This document shows, one piece after another, positions 1 to 12,350 of a DNA stretch of 64,000 nucleotides (its first letter is position 1; every line of letters begins with the position of its first letter). Under the pieces are notes generated by a model. That model made no database searches and had not been told where the DNA came from. It worked only from the letters and a program-made list of their open reading frames with translations. This DNA comes from Carex sylvatica (taxonomy: Eukaryota > Streptophyta > Magnoliopsida > Poales > Cyperaceae): the NCBI GenBank assembly GCA_964058845.1, contig CAXKVR010000170.1, positions 1 to 64,000 on the forward strand, in the 5' to 3' direction. The translations under genes and the position numbers were made by a program.

Positions 1-2
1 TT

Positions 3-155
3 ACCCAGAGTGCTTATCGGGTACAAACACTGGATTTTCGGGCTCCCCAGAAAACACCCGTTAATGCAACTTTGTCATCTTGGCATGGTGACCAGCGACT
101 CGTCTTTTGCATGAATTACTGTTCGTGTGACGCTCATTTTCTCTTAGTAATTTAA
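3..155 (+). other. Open-frame fragment at the window edge
   Basis: Frame 3 is open from the left edge to a TAA at 153-155, about 50 codons including a short Cys-containing stretch (FCMNYCSCDAH). It has no start codon at the left edge, so it could be the end of a gene lying upstream, an earlier exon of the SET-domain gene that follows, or chance. I do not recognise it. The remaining bases up to 372 look like AT-rich intron, UTR or intergenic DNA with no clear element. Confidence 0.2.
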
Positions 156-372
156 ATTGGGGATCAGATGGGAGTACAGTTTGGAATTAGTGCGTCCTTC
201 TTCTTACCAATGATCAATTTAAATCCAGGATTCCATTGTATTCGCTTGGGTGTAGAATTTTTTATTTTGTAGATTATTGCTAATAACTGTTGCAAATTTA
301 ATTCAGTTGGAGAGTTGTTTTTTGCTGATTCGGGACATCTTGGAGTTGTTATGCCTTTGTCATAGGTCTAAA

Positions 373-3300
373 ATGTCCGTGGGCAAGTTTTGTGAGGTAT
401 GCACAAGTTATCTAGCGAATTTAAATTTTACAAACTATAGGTTGCTATTTACTTCTGAATCTGTTTTTTGTCATTTAATGTTTTTGTTTGTGGGACCTGA
501 ATCAGCTGGTGTATTAGCAACTCTTAACAGACATATGTAAACATGCACGTGTATGCACATTACTCATTCGTACTCTGCATAGCATTCAATAATCAGTTGA
601 TATGATCCAGCTGAGCCGTACCCAGACCACATCTAACTGGCATCAAAATCTGCTACAGTAGTAAAACTTGTATTCATGAATAATAAGCAAGTACCTGAAT
701 TTGAATGGTGTATTGTAATTAGCCTCGTTATATGTAAAAGAACCATTTTTACTGTATTTACATTTTGTAGCATTCCGGGGGCATTTCTAGTAAGGCCGGT
801 GAAAGTGTGTACATGGAAAATGGCATGACTATTTCTCGCTGGGCCCGACATTTTCTAGGAGTAAGTGTTTTCTTTCTGTTTCAATTGTCTTATTTCTTAT
901 TTAACAGGACCTTTTTCAAGTACTAGATCAACTACAACAACCATTTAAAACAAAATATAAGGAAAGAAAACGGGTGCTACTCATAATATTTTCAAGTAAT
1001 GCCCAATTTCCTAATTTGGTTCCTGTAGGTTCATAGCACTTACTGGGATTGGCCAGATAACTCATCTTTACAAGCATCTGTGATTCAATCAAGTTGTCTA
1101 GATGGGTCTGTTTTTCGATCCAATAACAAAACTGTTTACCAGAACCAGTTCCACAAGGTAGGTCCCACCAATTCAGAGACCAGTACTGCACTAAATAGAA
1201 ATCTGAACGAGTATAACAGCTCTTTATCACCAAACTGGACCTCAGCTGCACAAAAAGGAAAAACCAGTACAAGTATACCAAAAAATGGGTTTCAGTTGGT
1301 CTCCCATAGTGCAAATGTATCCAATTTCATGGGACAAGGTGTAAGTCTCGGGAATAGTGCCAGGAATGAAGAAAACATCTCTTCTTCTCCTTTTGCTTCG
1401 AGATTTGAATTGAAGCTCGGACAACCGCCAAACCTTATTAATAGCTCATCAAAAGTCATAAACCCAACTTCCTTGCAACGCACCACTGCACTTGATGTGC
1501 AAGCAACACACTTTTCCCAGCCTGCAGTGAGTAAAGGTGAGTGTAATTATACAGTCTTTCGAATAGTTCTACATGGCCTGCCTAGTGCAGTGTCAGAGTA
1601 ATTTGGTACCATTTCTCCAATTTAATTAAGCCAAATTGAAACTCAAATACCCCTGAATTTTGAAATTGTAAATATAATTTTGTTGTCCTCTTCTAACTTG
1701 TCATTACTAATAAGGAGCCAAAGAAAGAATGGGCTCAAATCATATGATAAACTGTTGCCAGTTGTCGCTAAACTAGTTTTTCAATTTTTGAATGATGCGT
1801 TATTTTTTGTGTTTTTCTTTATTTGGACAGTGCTTGTATTATCTCCTCTCTTTTTTTTTTCCTCTTTCTCTGTCTGTATTCTTTTTATTTAGCTTAACGA
1901 AAATAAGTAGGCAATCGCTTACCATTTAAAAAAAAAAAGAATGATGCATTATTTGCTTTGATGCACTGTGACTGCAGGTTTGTCTTCAAATGAAAACTCA
2001 GGACGTTTGCAAATTCCTCAAAAGGAAGACTCACACCTCAATCAATTTCTGGTAAATACAATTCCTACAAATACACATCCGCATAGGACCTCGCCATCTG
2101 ATGACTTTACTAGCGACCCATCAAAAAACTCACTTATCTCTCTGTTTCTCTCTCACCTTGAGAGGAAAAATTCGGTGGAATCGGGTGATGATATTTTAGG
2201 AAATAGTACTGAGTTTGTAAGGGGCTCAGATGAAAAGGCACTGGATAAATGCAAGAATGGTTTTGTCAGAATAGATGATGAGAATTCTAACTTAGGCTCC
2301 AATTCAAATATCTCTCGCGCTGGTGGATTTACTTGCAATGTTAGCGATGCTTTGAGGACTTGTTCTCCAAATTCAGAGAGCCTGGTAAAGCACTATTTTG
2401 TAATTTATTAATAAGTGATCACTATGTCATAGAACAAAGATAGGCATGAATCTTCTAACTTTTGTTTTGATTAAATATCATTGTTATTTGATACAGAACC
2501 TCAAGCACCATGGTTTTGACCTCACGGATAATTCATGGTACAAACCCGAAAGATGTGCAAGAGTTTGTGAAACAACCCATCTGCATGGAAGAATGTGCTG
2601 CCTGTCAAATCTGAAATTCCAAAACTCATCTGGCCAAGATAATAACAACAAAACATTGCATGAGGAGCATGTCCACAAATTTCAATGCGGTAATCACAGT
2701 GATGTGTGCAAATTTCCAGTTAGGTGCATACCCTCTTGCCTGGTTTGTTCCAGAGAGCGGTTAAGTGCATGCTGTATCTGTGACAGTGAAAAACCAACAT
2801 GCATCAGGTTATTTCTTTTCTAAACTTCTACTGTTCTGGAGTACTAGTACATGTAGTAGCTTCCAGTAAGGGTGCTATTTTAGCATGATGCTCACCCATT
2901 TTTTTTTTTTCAAATCTATTCCAGTAGTACACATGAAACATTGCCTACTTGCGGGGCACACTGCATTTCAAGATGTCATAAGCATGCAATTTTATTGTTA
3001 GAAGAAGACAAAGACCGGATCGTTGGAGATACAAACAAAAGACCTAAGCTTTCTTCCCAGTGTGAGTGCTCATGGAAGGATGCACCCGGAAAGAATTTCT
3101 TGGGAAAAGATTTTCCATTAAAAGATGTGCCGGAAAAACTCTTTACCAGTGGTAAAGTGATCTCAAGTATATCTTCAGGGTCATCAGCGCCTGCTGTAAC
3201 TGAAGTATCAATTGAAACTGATAAAAATTGGGAGTTGGGTTCTGCTGGCATGAGGGTTTTGGTACCTGTACCAGCTGATGAGGCATCATTGGTCGAGAAA

Positions 3301-6300
3301 TGTGGTTCGTCTGATGAGAGGCATGAAATCTGTACAACAATACAACCATCTCTAAGTGCAACCAACAAATCTAGTACTCTTAAGAGAGAGCGACCTGTGA
3401 TGACAACTGATAGCCTGGCCAAGAAGCCGCGCAATGATGTTAGACTAGTAAAGAGAGACAAAAAAACGATGGAACGTGTCCACTATAGACCAACTAATCA
3501 TTCTGAGATAAATGAAGACTTTTGCATGGAGAGTAGAAAAGATAAGATGGTGGACCAGGCCCATTGCAGACCGGAGGACCGTCCTGGGATGAATGAGGCC
3601 AATCTTGAGAAAAACTGGAATAAAAAATCTGTTTGCCTGATCCGTGGTGGACCTGCGAAACGTCCTCGGATTAATCAAACATTTTCTGAGAAGAAAAAAG
3701 TAGAAAGCATAGTGGACCAGGTCCACCATGGACCAGTGACCTATTCAAAGACAAGTGAAGCCTTTTCAGAAGAGAGAGAAGAAAATTCTGTGGCTTCGGT
3801 GCATCATCGACCAATGAGTTGTTTTAATGCAAATGGAACATTTTCTGAGAAAAATAGGGAAGATGAAGTAGACCCAGGCCACCATGGACCAATGAATCAC
3901 CTTGAAGCCAGAAAACAGCCGAAGTACAAATATCTGAGCGAAATAGGGATTAAAGAAAGTGAAACAAAGAACAAAAACAGTTATCATCCTTTCTGTGCCG
4001 AGAGAAACAAGCCTGTTGTTTGCGGGAATTTTGGAATTATTTCTAATGGCATGACTAATGATGCCCTGAAACCTGCGAAAATAGTTTCTCTTGTCTCGGT
4101 ACTCCAAAGAACTAAAACTAGTTGTGATAAAATTTTACAAAATAAGGCTGAAAAATTGAGTCCTTTGGCCGAAGAGAATCCTAGAATGCTCGATTTAAGG
4201 AAAAGTATGCGACTTGTTCATAATAATCCGATGAATAGTGCTGTTATGGTAGAGCCAACTTTAAGTCGATCAGCTCGGAAGTCTAAAGACACCAAAATAA
4301 ATGAATTTGGAGAATATTCTGGAAAAAATAAAAGAGTGAAAATGAAGAGCATATCTCTTCATATAATGGAGGGAGAACAGATGAGTAAATTAGAGCATTC
4401 TCCCAAAACTGGCACAGGTAATAAATATTATACTATTCTTGAATTATGTTAGGTACATTTTATTGATCTCTGACGTAATAAAGCAAATCTTTATTTTTTT
4501 GCCTAAATGGACTAAATTACTTTTTATACATCGAATAAAAAGAGATTTCTTCAGAATGTATGTAATAAAAACATTGAAATAATTTTTGTTATGCTGATGC
4601 AGGATTTGTGCAAGAAGAATCAACTAATGTGATACATGTGAGTCCTTCACTTTCCGGTGGTGAGTGTCAGTTGTTCCCTGCCTCTCAAGAGAGAAAGTCA
4701 AGGTTGGCTTTTTAAGATTTATATACTTTATATTTTTATCAGTAGTTTAGTCGTATTATCTGTACTGGTATATACAATTACTTTTGTTTGATAAAACCCT
4801 GTCTTAATCATTACTACAGGCATGCTGAGGAACACAAACATCTTTCCCTCTCTGAGTTATCTTGTTCTGTCTGCCGAAGCTCGACCGAGGAGGATATCAA
4901 TCAAATTTTGCGGTGTCAACATTGCACAATCACGGTTATTTCCCCTTGTTTTTTGTTTGTTTTTCTCTGCTTTCCTTCTGGAAGGTAGGTTTGGGTGAAC
5001 TATTGAGCTGTCAAATTCCAGATTCAATCTTATAACTCATTAGATAACAACACTGTTAGTTCTGAGAGATACATTTGGTCACCTTTAATAACCAAATTAT
5101 TTCATGAACTGGTACATGAAAACAGCATTGATGCAAATATTTTAAATAAAAGAAACTTTCGCCCCTGGTCTGACTTCTTGCTTCAATTTGTTAGAATCTA
5201 AACTGATTTATTCATGAATGTTGCAGGTGCACCAGGCATGCTATGGCATTTTGCGACAGCCCAAGGGTCCATGGTTTTGTAGACCCTGTAGGGCTGGGTT
5301 TTTCGATCCGGTAAGTTGTGTCAAACTATCGTTTACAATTTTACTATATTGCAGTATGCATAGATCTGCCATTGTCTCTTTTCATATCTGCTTTATTGAT
5401 TCAACTAGTAATACTAGCATAGTTGATGCCAAGTATATGCACTATTTAGGTCTATCTAAATGATATTAAACAATAAATTTGCCAAATTCTTTACCAACCA
5501 AGATAAGAAGAGAACAATGAAAATGACAAAATATACATCTATACCCTCATATGACCTTTCATGGCTTCAGTTCAAAGAGCAAATTGTGGATCTGATCCTC
5601 TGTGGGCCATCCACTTAGCATTAAACCACTATTTTTTGTTAAACCGGTTCTCATTCCAACTGGCCTATTTTTGTAGGTTTGTGTTCTGTGTGGATACCAA
5701 GGTGGGGCTATGACAAGGGCGCTGAAGCCCCGGAAACTCGTAAACAGTCTAATAGAATATTTGCATAAACCATGTTTTGGTAGACCAAGTACTCAACTCA
5801 ATGGAGCAGATGAAAATCGTTCCATGGTACACTGGGTCCACATGGTTTGTGGTCTGTGGACCCCCAGTACGAGGTGCCCCAATGTTAACACCATGGCTGC
5901 TTTTGATCTGTCTGGCACTCCTTCCAGAAAAAATAGTGTAAGCTATACAGTTTTTCTGATAGATTTCAAGATAGTGTTTTTACCAGTTATTTTCTTATGC
6001 ATTGTGTGGAACTTTGAATTTTAAGCATCACTGATTTTCTGATCTACTAAGCAGAACTGGTAATGCTGGTCTTCCTGATACAGTACTGAAATAAACTCTT
6101 GTCCTTTTTTTTGTTGGGGGCAAGGTTTCTTAAAAAGATGCTATGATGAGTGAAGCCCACCAAAAAGAACATATCTACTGCTAGCAATGTTTTTTTCTTT
6201 TCAGAACGTTTTACATTATTATCCTTCTACTTTGAGATAATTTATCGGTATTTCATATTTATTATTTTTGTATCAGATTTGCTCAGTCTGCAGACGGCCA

Positions 6301-9064
6301 GGAGGTTCTTGTGTAAAATGTAGAATTTCAGGTTGTACCATAGTATTTCATCCTTGGTGTGCTCACCAGAAGGTACAAAATATGAAGTTTTGAGCCTAAA
6401 TGGCAAGAATAACCTTTATAGCATGCTCAATACAGGATAATTTGCATCTCTAAACAGTGATTTAAAGAATTGTAAATTTAAGTTGTCCAGATGGTTAATC
6501 CCCTAAAATTAACATCTGCCTCAATTGTGCAGTTATGTCTTAAGCGTTCAAGGCTTAATTTAATCCAGCAATCTGCAACCACTTACCATTAATTTTGTAC
6601 TGTGCCTCAAATGTGCCAGCTCTGGCTCGATTAAATATCATCTGCAAAATTAATTTTGTACTAAGCATCCATTATTTTTTAACCATTGCAATTACTCAGC
6701 TTGGCTAAGTTGTAATATGATTTTTACTGCATATAACACCAAACAAACCAACAAAAAGGAACCTCTGGCAAAATATTATGCATAATACATTAAGGGCTTA
6801 ATAAATAATAAAGAAGAGAGATAACAAACAAATAAAGTAAATGAAGGGCTAAAGAACAGCTGAATTGGTTTTGCAAGTCCTTAAATTTTGGTTGTATGCT
6901 GCTTTTGCATTTAGTAATTTTGATTGGCAATTCAGGGTTTACTACAAAATGAGGTGGAAGGAGAAGATTTTTACTGCATATAACACCAAACAAACCAACA
7001 AAAAGGAACCTCTGGCAAAATATTATGCACAATACATTAAGGGCTTAATAAATAATAAAGAAGAGAGATAACAAACAAATAAAGTAAATGAAGGGCTAAA
7101 GAACAGCTGAACTGGTTTTGCAAGTCATTAAATTTTTGTTGTATGCTGCTTTTGCATTTAGTAATTTTGATTGGCAATTCAGGGTTTACTACAAAATGAG
7201 GTGGAAGGAGAAGATGGTGAGAAGGTCGGCTTTTATGGGAGGTGCATTTATCATGCAACGGTAAACAAGTCAGATGGAGAAAATTTATATATCGAGGGAA
7301 ATGAGAAGTATGCATCAAATGAAGGCTGGACATGTGCAAGGACAGAGGTAATGTAGAAGCATTTCAATTTACTGTCATACCCCAACTCTGAGCTGGTAAA
7401 GGATATGACCTATATGGTGCCAGTTTTTATTTTTTTATTTTTAAATAAGATCCAAAAGTATCTTGTTTGCCCCTTCAAATGGAATCCTCCTCCCACCCCC
7501 TCATACTCGGGTTTTCCTTGGGTTTTATGGAACAAAAATTCAGTTATTTGTCATTGAATTATAATTATGTTCTCCATATATTTTTGTTTTTATGGTTTAA
7601 TAGGTGTTCAAAGGCCGAAAAAGGGGACAATATGAAAACCCTGCTTTTGATAATATAGCGACGAAAGGTGATTCCAGGGCCTGCATTGTTTCAGAAGAAC
7701 AAATTAATGCATGGCTTCGGATTAATGGTAAGAAACCATTTACCGATGTGGCTGTCAAATCACTTTCTTCGCCAGATGTGGAACTTGATTTGCAGGTAAA
7801 TCACATCCCCTTTCTTAAATTTTTAATTATGTACTTTGATAGTTGGTCACCTGGTGTTATTCTATCATTATTCTGAACAGCAGTACTCCACTTAAAGGTT
7901 GTTGCCAAACACACTAAGCATTATTCCGAAATGCACTCTTCCATTATTCTTTTGTTCGGACAACCAAGGTCTTTGAGTTTTTCACCTTTGGATAGGGGCT
8001 TATTTATTTGTTTATTAAAAGATTTGTTGGTTTGCCATAATGCATGCATAGTCAAGGTAAAGATTATCTGTCGAGCATATAATTTTTCTGCTTAATGTTA
8101 TTTTCATTTGAATATTGTTGGTTTTCCATAATGCATGCATAGTCAAGGCAAAGATTATCTGTTGAGCATATAATTTTTCTGCCTTGATGTTATTTTCATT
8201 TGAATTTTGTTTTTGTCATTGGTTGTGCAGAAGGAATATATGCGTTACAAGCAATTGCAGGGATGGAAGCATTTGGTGGTCTATAAATCACGCATACATG
8301 CACTTGGACTTTACACTTCTTGCTTCATCCCTCATGGTGCCATGGTATCGTCTAAAGCTATAATACCAAAGGAATGCTGAACTGCCTAGTTTCATTATGG
8401 GTCTTATCAATCAACAATATGAATTACTATTGAACATCAAAGTTTGCTTTAGTTCATTACCGGAATAACACTTGCTACATTGGTATTATGAGACCTAATC
8501 AGATCATATTGTGAAAAACATTCACAAAAGTAATGACTCCATTATAATTTCCATAAAAAGCACAGCTTTAGTAATCACTCTCTCTATGGTTCCAATTTGA
8601 TGATTCATAGGTGGTGGAGTATGTGGGGGAGATAGTGAGGCTGAGAGTGGCTGACAAGAGAGAGAAAGAGTACCAATCTGGACAAAAGCTACATTCAAAA
8701 AGTGCATGTTATTTCTTCCGCATCGATGAAGAGAATATTATTGATGCCACTCGCAAAGGTGGCATCTCCAGATTCGTGAACCATTCCTGCTCGGTAAATT
8801 ATTGATGCCCCTACCCTCTCTTATTGCATGCAAGATATTCTTTATTTTTGCTGATATAATAATCTCTATATATATATAATCCAGGCAAACTGTGTGGCAA
8901 AGATAATATCGGTTTTCAATGAGAAAAAGGTGGTATTCATTGCAGAGAGGGATATAAATCCAGGAGAGGAAATCACCTATGATTACCATTTCAACCCAGA
9001 AAATGAAGGAGAAAAGATCCCCTGCTTTTGTAATTCCAAAAATTGCCGCCGGTTTCTCAACTAG
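373..9064 (+). CDS. PHD/ePHD/SET-domain histone-lysine methyltransferase-like protein (At1g77800-like)
   Basis: Predicted nuclear chromatin protein that reads histone tails and may methylate histone lysines. Exons: 373-396, 771-860, 1029-1536, 1978-2384, 2497-2807, 2925-4417, 4603-4702, 4820-4934, 5227-5310, 5677-5937, 6277-6372, 7183-7347, 7604-7795, 8231-8344, 8611-8793, 8885-9064; together 1,441 in-frame codons. In order: a Ser/Asn-rich N-terminus, a Cys/His-rich stretch (about 350-470), degenerate repeats in exon 6, a PHD finger (about 985-1040, SCSVC...FCRPC), an extended PHD (about 1045-1220, [10 protein letters not shown]...HPWCAH), then SET (about 1283-1420) with [11 protein letters not shown] and EEITYDYHF, and a post-[11 protein letters not shown] close to the stop. 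The NHSC and YDY motifs are intact, so activity is plausible. The first two exons are the least certain: the ATG at 373 keeps frame, but coding could begin further upstream. The At1g77800 resemblance is from memory of the domain order. Confidence 0.9.
3469..3918 (+). repeat. Degenerate 26-27-residue repeat within exon 6 of the SET gene
   Basis: Five consecutive units of 26, 27, 27, 26 and 26 residues plus a partial sixth share the pattern V-(D/x)-x-x-H-(H/Y/C)-(R/G)-P followed by about 10 residues and an acidic/basic FSEK-like end. Unit starts are 3469, 3547, 3628, 3709, 3787 and 3865. They are well diverged at the DNA level. No known domain is apparent. Confidence 0.75.
6720..7213 (+). repeat. 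247-bp tandem duplication spanning the intron 11/exon 12 boundary
   Basis: Copies at 6720-6966 and 6967-7213 differ at only about four positions. Each contains the end of intron 11, the acceptor AG and the first 31 bases of exon 12. The downstream acceptor (exon start 7183) keeps the ePHD reading frame. The upstream copy (exon start 6936) would read into a TAA after about 15 codons. Confidence 0.9.
8026..8207 (+). repeat. About 91-bp tandem duplication in intron 13 of the SET gene
   Basis: A segment beginning TTGTTGGTTT and containing CATAATGCATGCATAGTC occurs twice, 91 bases apart, with a few substitutions and one small indel. It lies wholly in the intron before the exon at 8231. Confidence 0.8.
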
Positions 9065-9829
9065 ATGCTAATATATTCTTCATTAATGATTCAACTGCTC
9101 TCATTGTTTTGGAAGTAGTGAATTGGGGCAGGATTATTACTAGGTTAATTAGTGCTTTATTTGGGCATGTATTACGGAACGGAGCCATATTTTGTGTCGG
9201 AATTCGTAGCTTCTGTTATTTGAATCAATGTGAAAATTCCAGCTGAATTTCCCTTTTCGACATTATCGTACTCATCTCACTAATCATATGCTAACTCATC
9301 ATCAACCATCTCAAAAATAAATAAAATAAATAAAACAACTGATCTCGCTATTTTCACTGCAGACTCGAGAATATGCCAACTCATTGTTATTTTTAGTTGC
9401 GCCTGGGATGCTATTAGTTGTGCAGCTAATAATCGTATAAATGAAGAAATATGAAAGGCTCTTCAATTTAGATATATGTACATATATTAATATTATAACA
9501 TCGATGCATGCATAAATTTTCAATTCGAAACTTTTTGACTAATATGCATCAAATTTTACCAAAAACAATCATAATAACTTGTTAATAAATTACTCCATAT
9601 TGATATAGAAATTAACATAACATTTTGAGTATTGGCTAGTATTCAAAAGAAAAAGAAAAGTTGCATGTGTTTTGTTAGTTAGCATTCCAACAATTAAACT
9701 ATATATAAATCTTATTAATTGTCTTAAAGAAGAAACACCCTAACTAGTGTTTTTTAGTTAGTATAGCTACACAAATTGTTAATCTAAGTTATGTATTCTA
9801 AATTTATAATTTATTGGGCAGGCGGGAGT
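9065..9829. other. 3' flank of the SET gene
   Basis: AT-rich sequence with no credible coding region, presumably the 3' UTR followed by intergenic DNA. I see no strong element. Confidence 0.5.
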
Positions 9830-10385
9830 AGGGGTGTATAAAAAGCTCACGACTCAAAACTCAGTTTGAAATCAATTTAGATTCAACTCGCTAATAACTC
9901 GAGTTGAAATTGACTCGAGTCAAAACTGACTCGAGTTTACTGACTCGGTTGATTTATGAGTCGAATCCAAGTTACCCCCAACTTAGTTCAAAATCAACTC
10001 AATTGGACTCACACTAAACCCTAATCAATATATTCCTAACTTTTGCGTTCCCAAACCTTACACTTGTTTCCCACAATCTATTGTATTGCCGTTTGAAACT
10101 AAAAAAGAAATCATCGCTTCTCAAACGACTAAACCTTATATGTTTGATAATTTTTAATTATGTATTATTTTAGTAATTTCATAATTTTTAATTATGTATT
10201 GGTCATTGTCTCATTATGTACTGTCTTTAATTGTGTATTATTTTGATAAAGTATGTAATATTTCTTTTGTTAGAAATAAATTAGATTGTCTCACTATGTA
10301 CTATATTATAAGTCACGAGTCGACTCGTCTTGACTCGAGTTATTCGCGAGTTGATTTCAAATTGGAGTTGTTATACTAAGTGCAC
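9830..10385. repeat. Probable non-autonomous inverted-repeat element rich in ACTCGAGT
   Basis: The left end (9830-9955) and right end (10311-10385) are imperfect inverted repeats of each other, each with GACTCGAGTTATT-like, GCGAGTTGA-like and GATTTCAAA-like segments. The outer ends resemble GGTGTATAA and, inverted, GGTGCACTTAG. The palindrome ACTCGAGT recurs. The interior has no ORF. I could not define a target duplication, so the class is open. Confidence 0.4.
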
Positions 10386-12350
10386 CACTAATTGCTCTAA
10401 AAATAAAAAATAATCGCAATTAAAAGTAAATAGATGAGTTTAGAGAAATTTGACACGTGGGGGTGATAACGGAGTTCGGCAAATCAAATGCCTACATCTC
10501 CGGGGCATGACAACCTCTTCTAGGTGTGCCTTTATATATCCAACGAGAAATGATTAAAACTTGTGAACCGATGAGTCCTTACAAAACCTTCGGAAAGTCA
10601 CACGGCCAACTCAAGGATAGAACAAGGTTTCAAGTTTAGAATCTCAAGAGAAACAATCTAAATCTCACTTTAACCTAATCTAACTCAAGATTAGTAAAGT
10701 GAGTTTGAGATTTTTTAAGAGATATTGAAGTTTTAAGCTTAATCAACAATGGAGGAACCAAGCTCACAGAAAAATTTCTTTTTGAAATGTTAGGGTCGGC
10801 TAGTTTTTTTTTTTTTTTTTTAGAGAAGCCCAAAGGTCTATTTATAGAGATAGCTCCAAAAGGAGCTTTTTGACTTAAAACGTTACAGACGTTTGATACA
10901 ACGTTATAACGTTTTAGCTCAATTTGAATTGAGATTTTCTTTTTCTGTGAGATCGATCAAAATGTTACCAGCGTTTATAAAATGTTCACAACGATTTGGC
11001 TCTGTAAAACTTAATCAAAAATAGAATTTTTAGAAACACAAATTTAATTAAAACGTTACAACGTTTATAAAACGTATGTAACATTTGAGGTTAAATCTGA
11101 GTTTAATCAAGTTTTTTCTTGGTGTTTTCTTACGGTTTAAATCATTATAACGTTTTACAAACGTTACTAACGTTTGTATCATGTTGAAATAACATCAAAT
11201 ACACTTTACCAAGACTAGAATATTACAAGTTAAATTCTTGATAAGTGTCTTTGTGATTTCTTCAGCTTAAACAATCCATATTGCAATTCCAATTAACTTG
11301 AACCTACATAACTCTAATAATAAAAAAAATCATAAAATTTAATAATTGTATGCTTTATAAATTAGTCAAATAGACGAAAAAGATTATTGCTACAACTAAC
11401 AGGAGTTTTCGATTCAAAACTGAATTAGCAACTTAAGTTCAACTCAGCTCATGAATTCACAAGTTGAATTCAAATTGTAACTTGGATTTAACTCACCTTC
11501 AATTGTCCTCAACTCGGACGCGTGTCTCACAAAGGTCGTAACATTTAGGGAGAATTCTGACGACTGACTCAATGAGAGCTGGAGGCGATTAGATGAAGGG
11601 CTGTGCTGTTAGAAACAAAGGTCGTAACAATAAGTAGTTAGAAGGAATTAGTAAACAAAGTTCTGTTATTTCTGTTCTCTACCATCGCCTATATAAGGCC
11701 AATAAGAGTATAGAGCTCAGGTAGGGTTGCTAATGAGTGAGCTGACTTGTGAATCAATGAATTGAGTGACTCAATATTTCATAAATTAAACTCAAAACTG
11801 AAAAAAAATTCAAATTCAACTCGGCTCGTCAGTCAGATTTTGAAACTATTAACTAAAATTTATCAAATTGGCACGGCTCAGTGATCTCTCCCTCTGGCTC
11901 GGCTCAGTGAAAGAGAGGCTCGGCTCAGTGAACTCTTCCATCGTAAGTTCGCGTCTCTCTCTCAATCCAGTTCTCTCTCTCGCTCTCTCTGGCTCTCTCC
12001 GTCTTTCTCTCTATGGCTCTCTCTCTGGCTGGAGCGGCTCGTGAACTCTCCCTCTCTGGCTCTCTCCGTCTCTCGCCTCGCTCACCTCGCTCTCACCTCT
12101 CACTGTCACCTCACAAAGCCGTGAATTTTTGTCTCTCGCTCCTGGCTGTCACCTCGCAATTTCGTCTCTCGCCTCGCTCGTGAATTTTTGTGGGTTTTGT
12201 GTGGTTTCTACTCAGAAATCTGCAAGAAAGCTAGATGTTTGTCTTCTCTTTTTCAATTTATTTTTACTGAAAATTGAATTAATTTGAGTTATTCTTGACA
12301 ACGCGACTGATATTGTTTGTAGAATTTGACACTCTGATTTGTAATTCTCA
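10386..12350. other. Repeat-rich intergenic DNA
   Basis: No gene. It contains a short hairpin at about 10663-10702 (CTCACTTTA ... TAAAGTGAG), a cluster of AACGTT-like motifs at about 10875-11185, an A/T-rich stretch with another ACTCGG-type inverted sequence at about 11415-11880, and a sequence at about 11610-11710 with a TATATAAGG box that resembles a decayed LTR edge. From 11890 to 12180 it is CT-rich low-complexity DNA repeating CTCTCTGGCT and CGGCTCAGTG. Confidence 0.5.

Noticed and set aside
2976..3461. 161-residue minus-strand ORF
   Set aside because: It lies opposite exon 6 of the SET gene. Its sequence is the antisense of a clear coding exon and has no domain.
6936..6966. Upstream copy of the exon 12 start as the true exon
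   Set aside because: It runs into a stop after about 15 codons, whereas the 7183 acceptor keeps the ePHD frame.
10803..10823. Poly-T as a LINE/SINE tail
   Set aside because: No SINE promoter boxes, reverse-transcriptase sequence or target duplication could be found around it.
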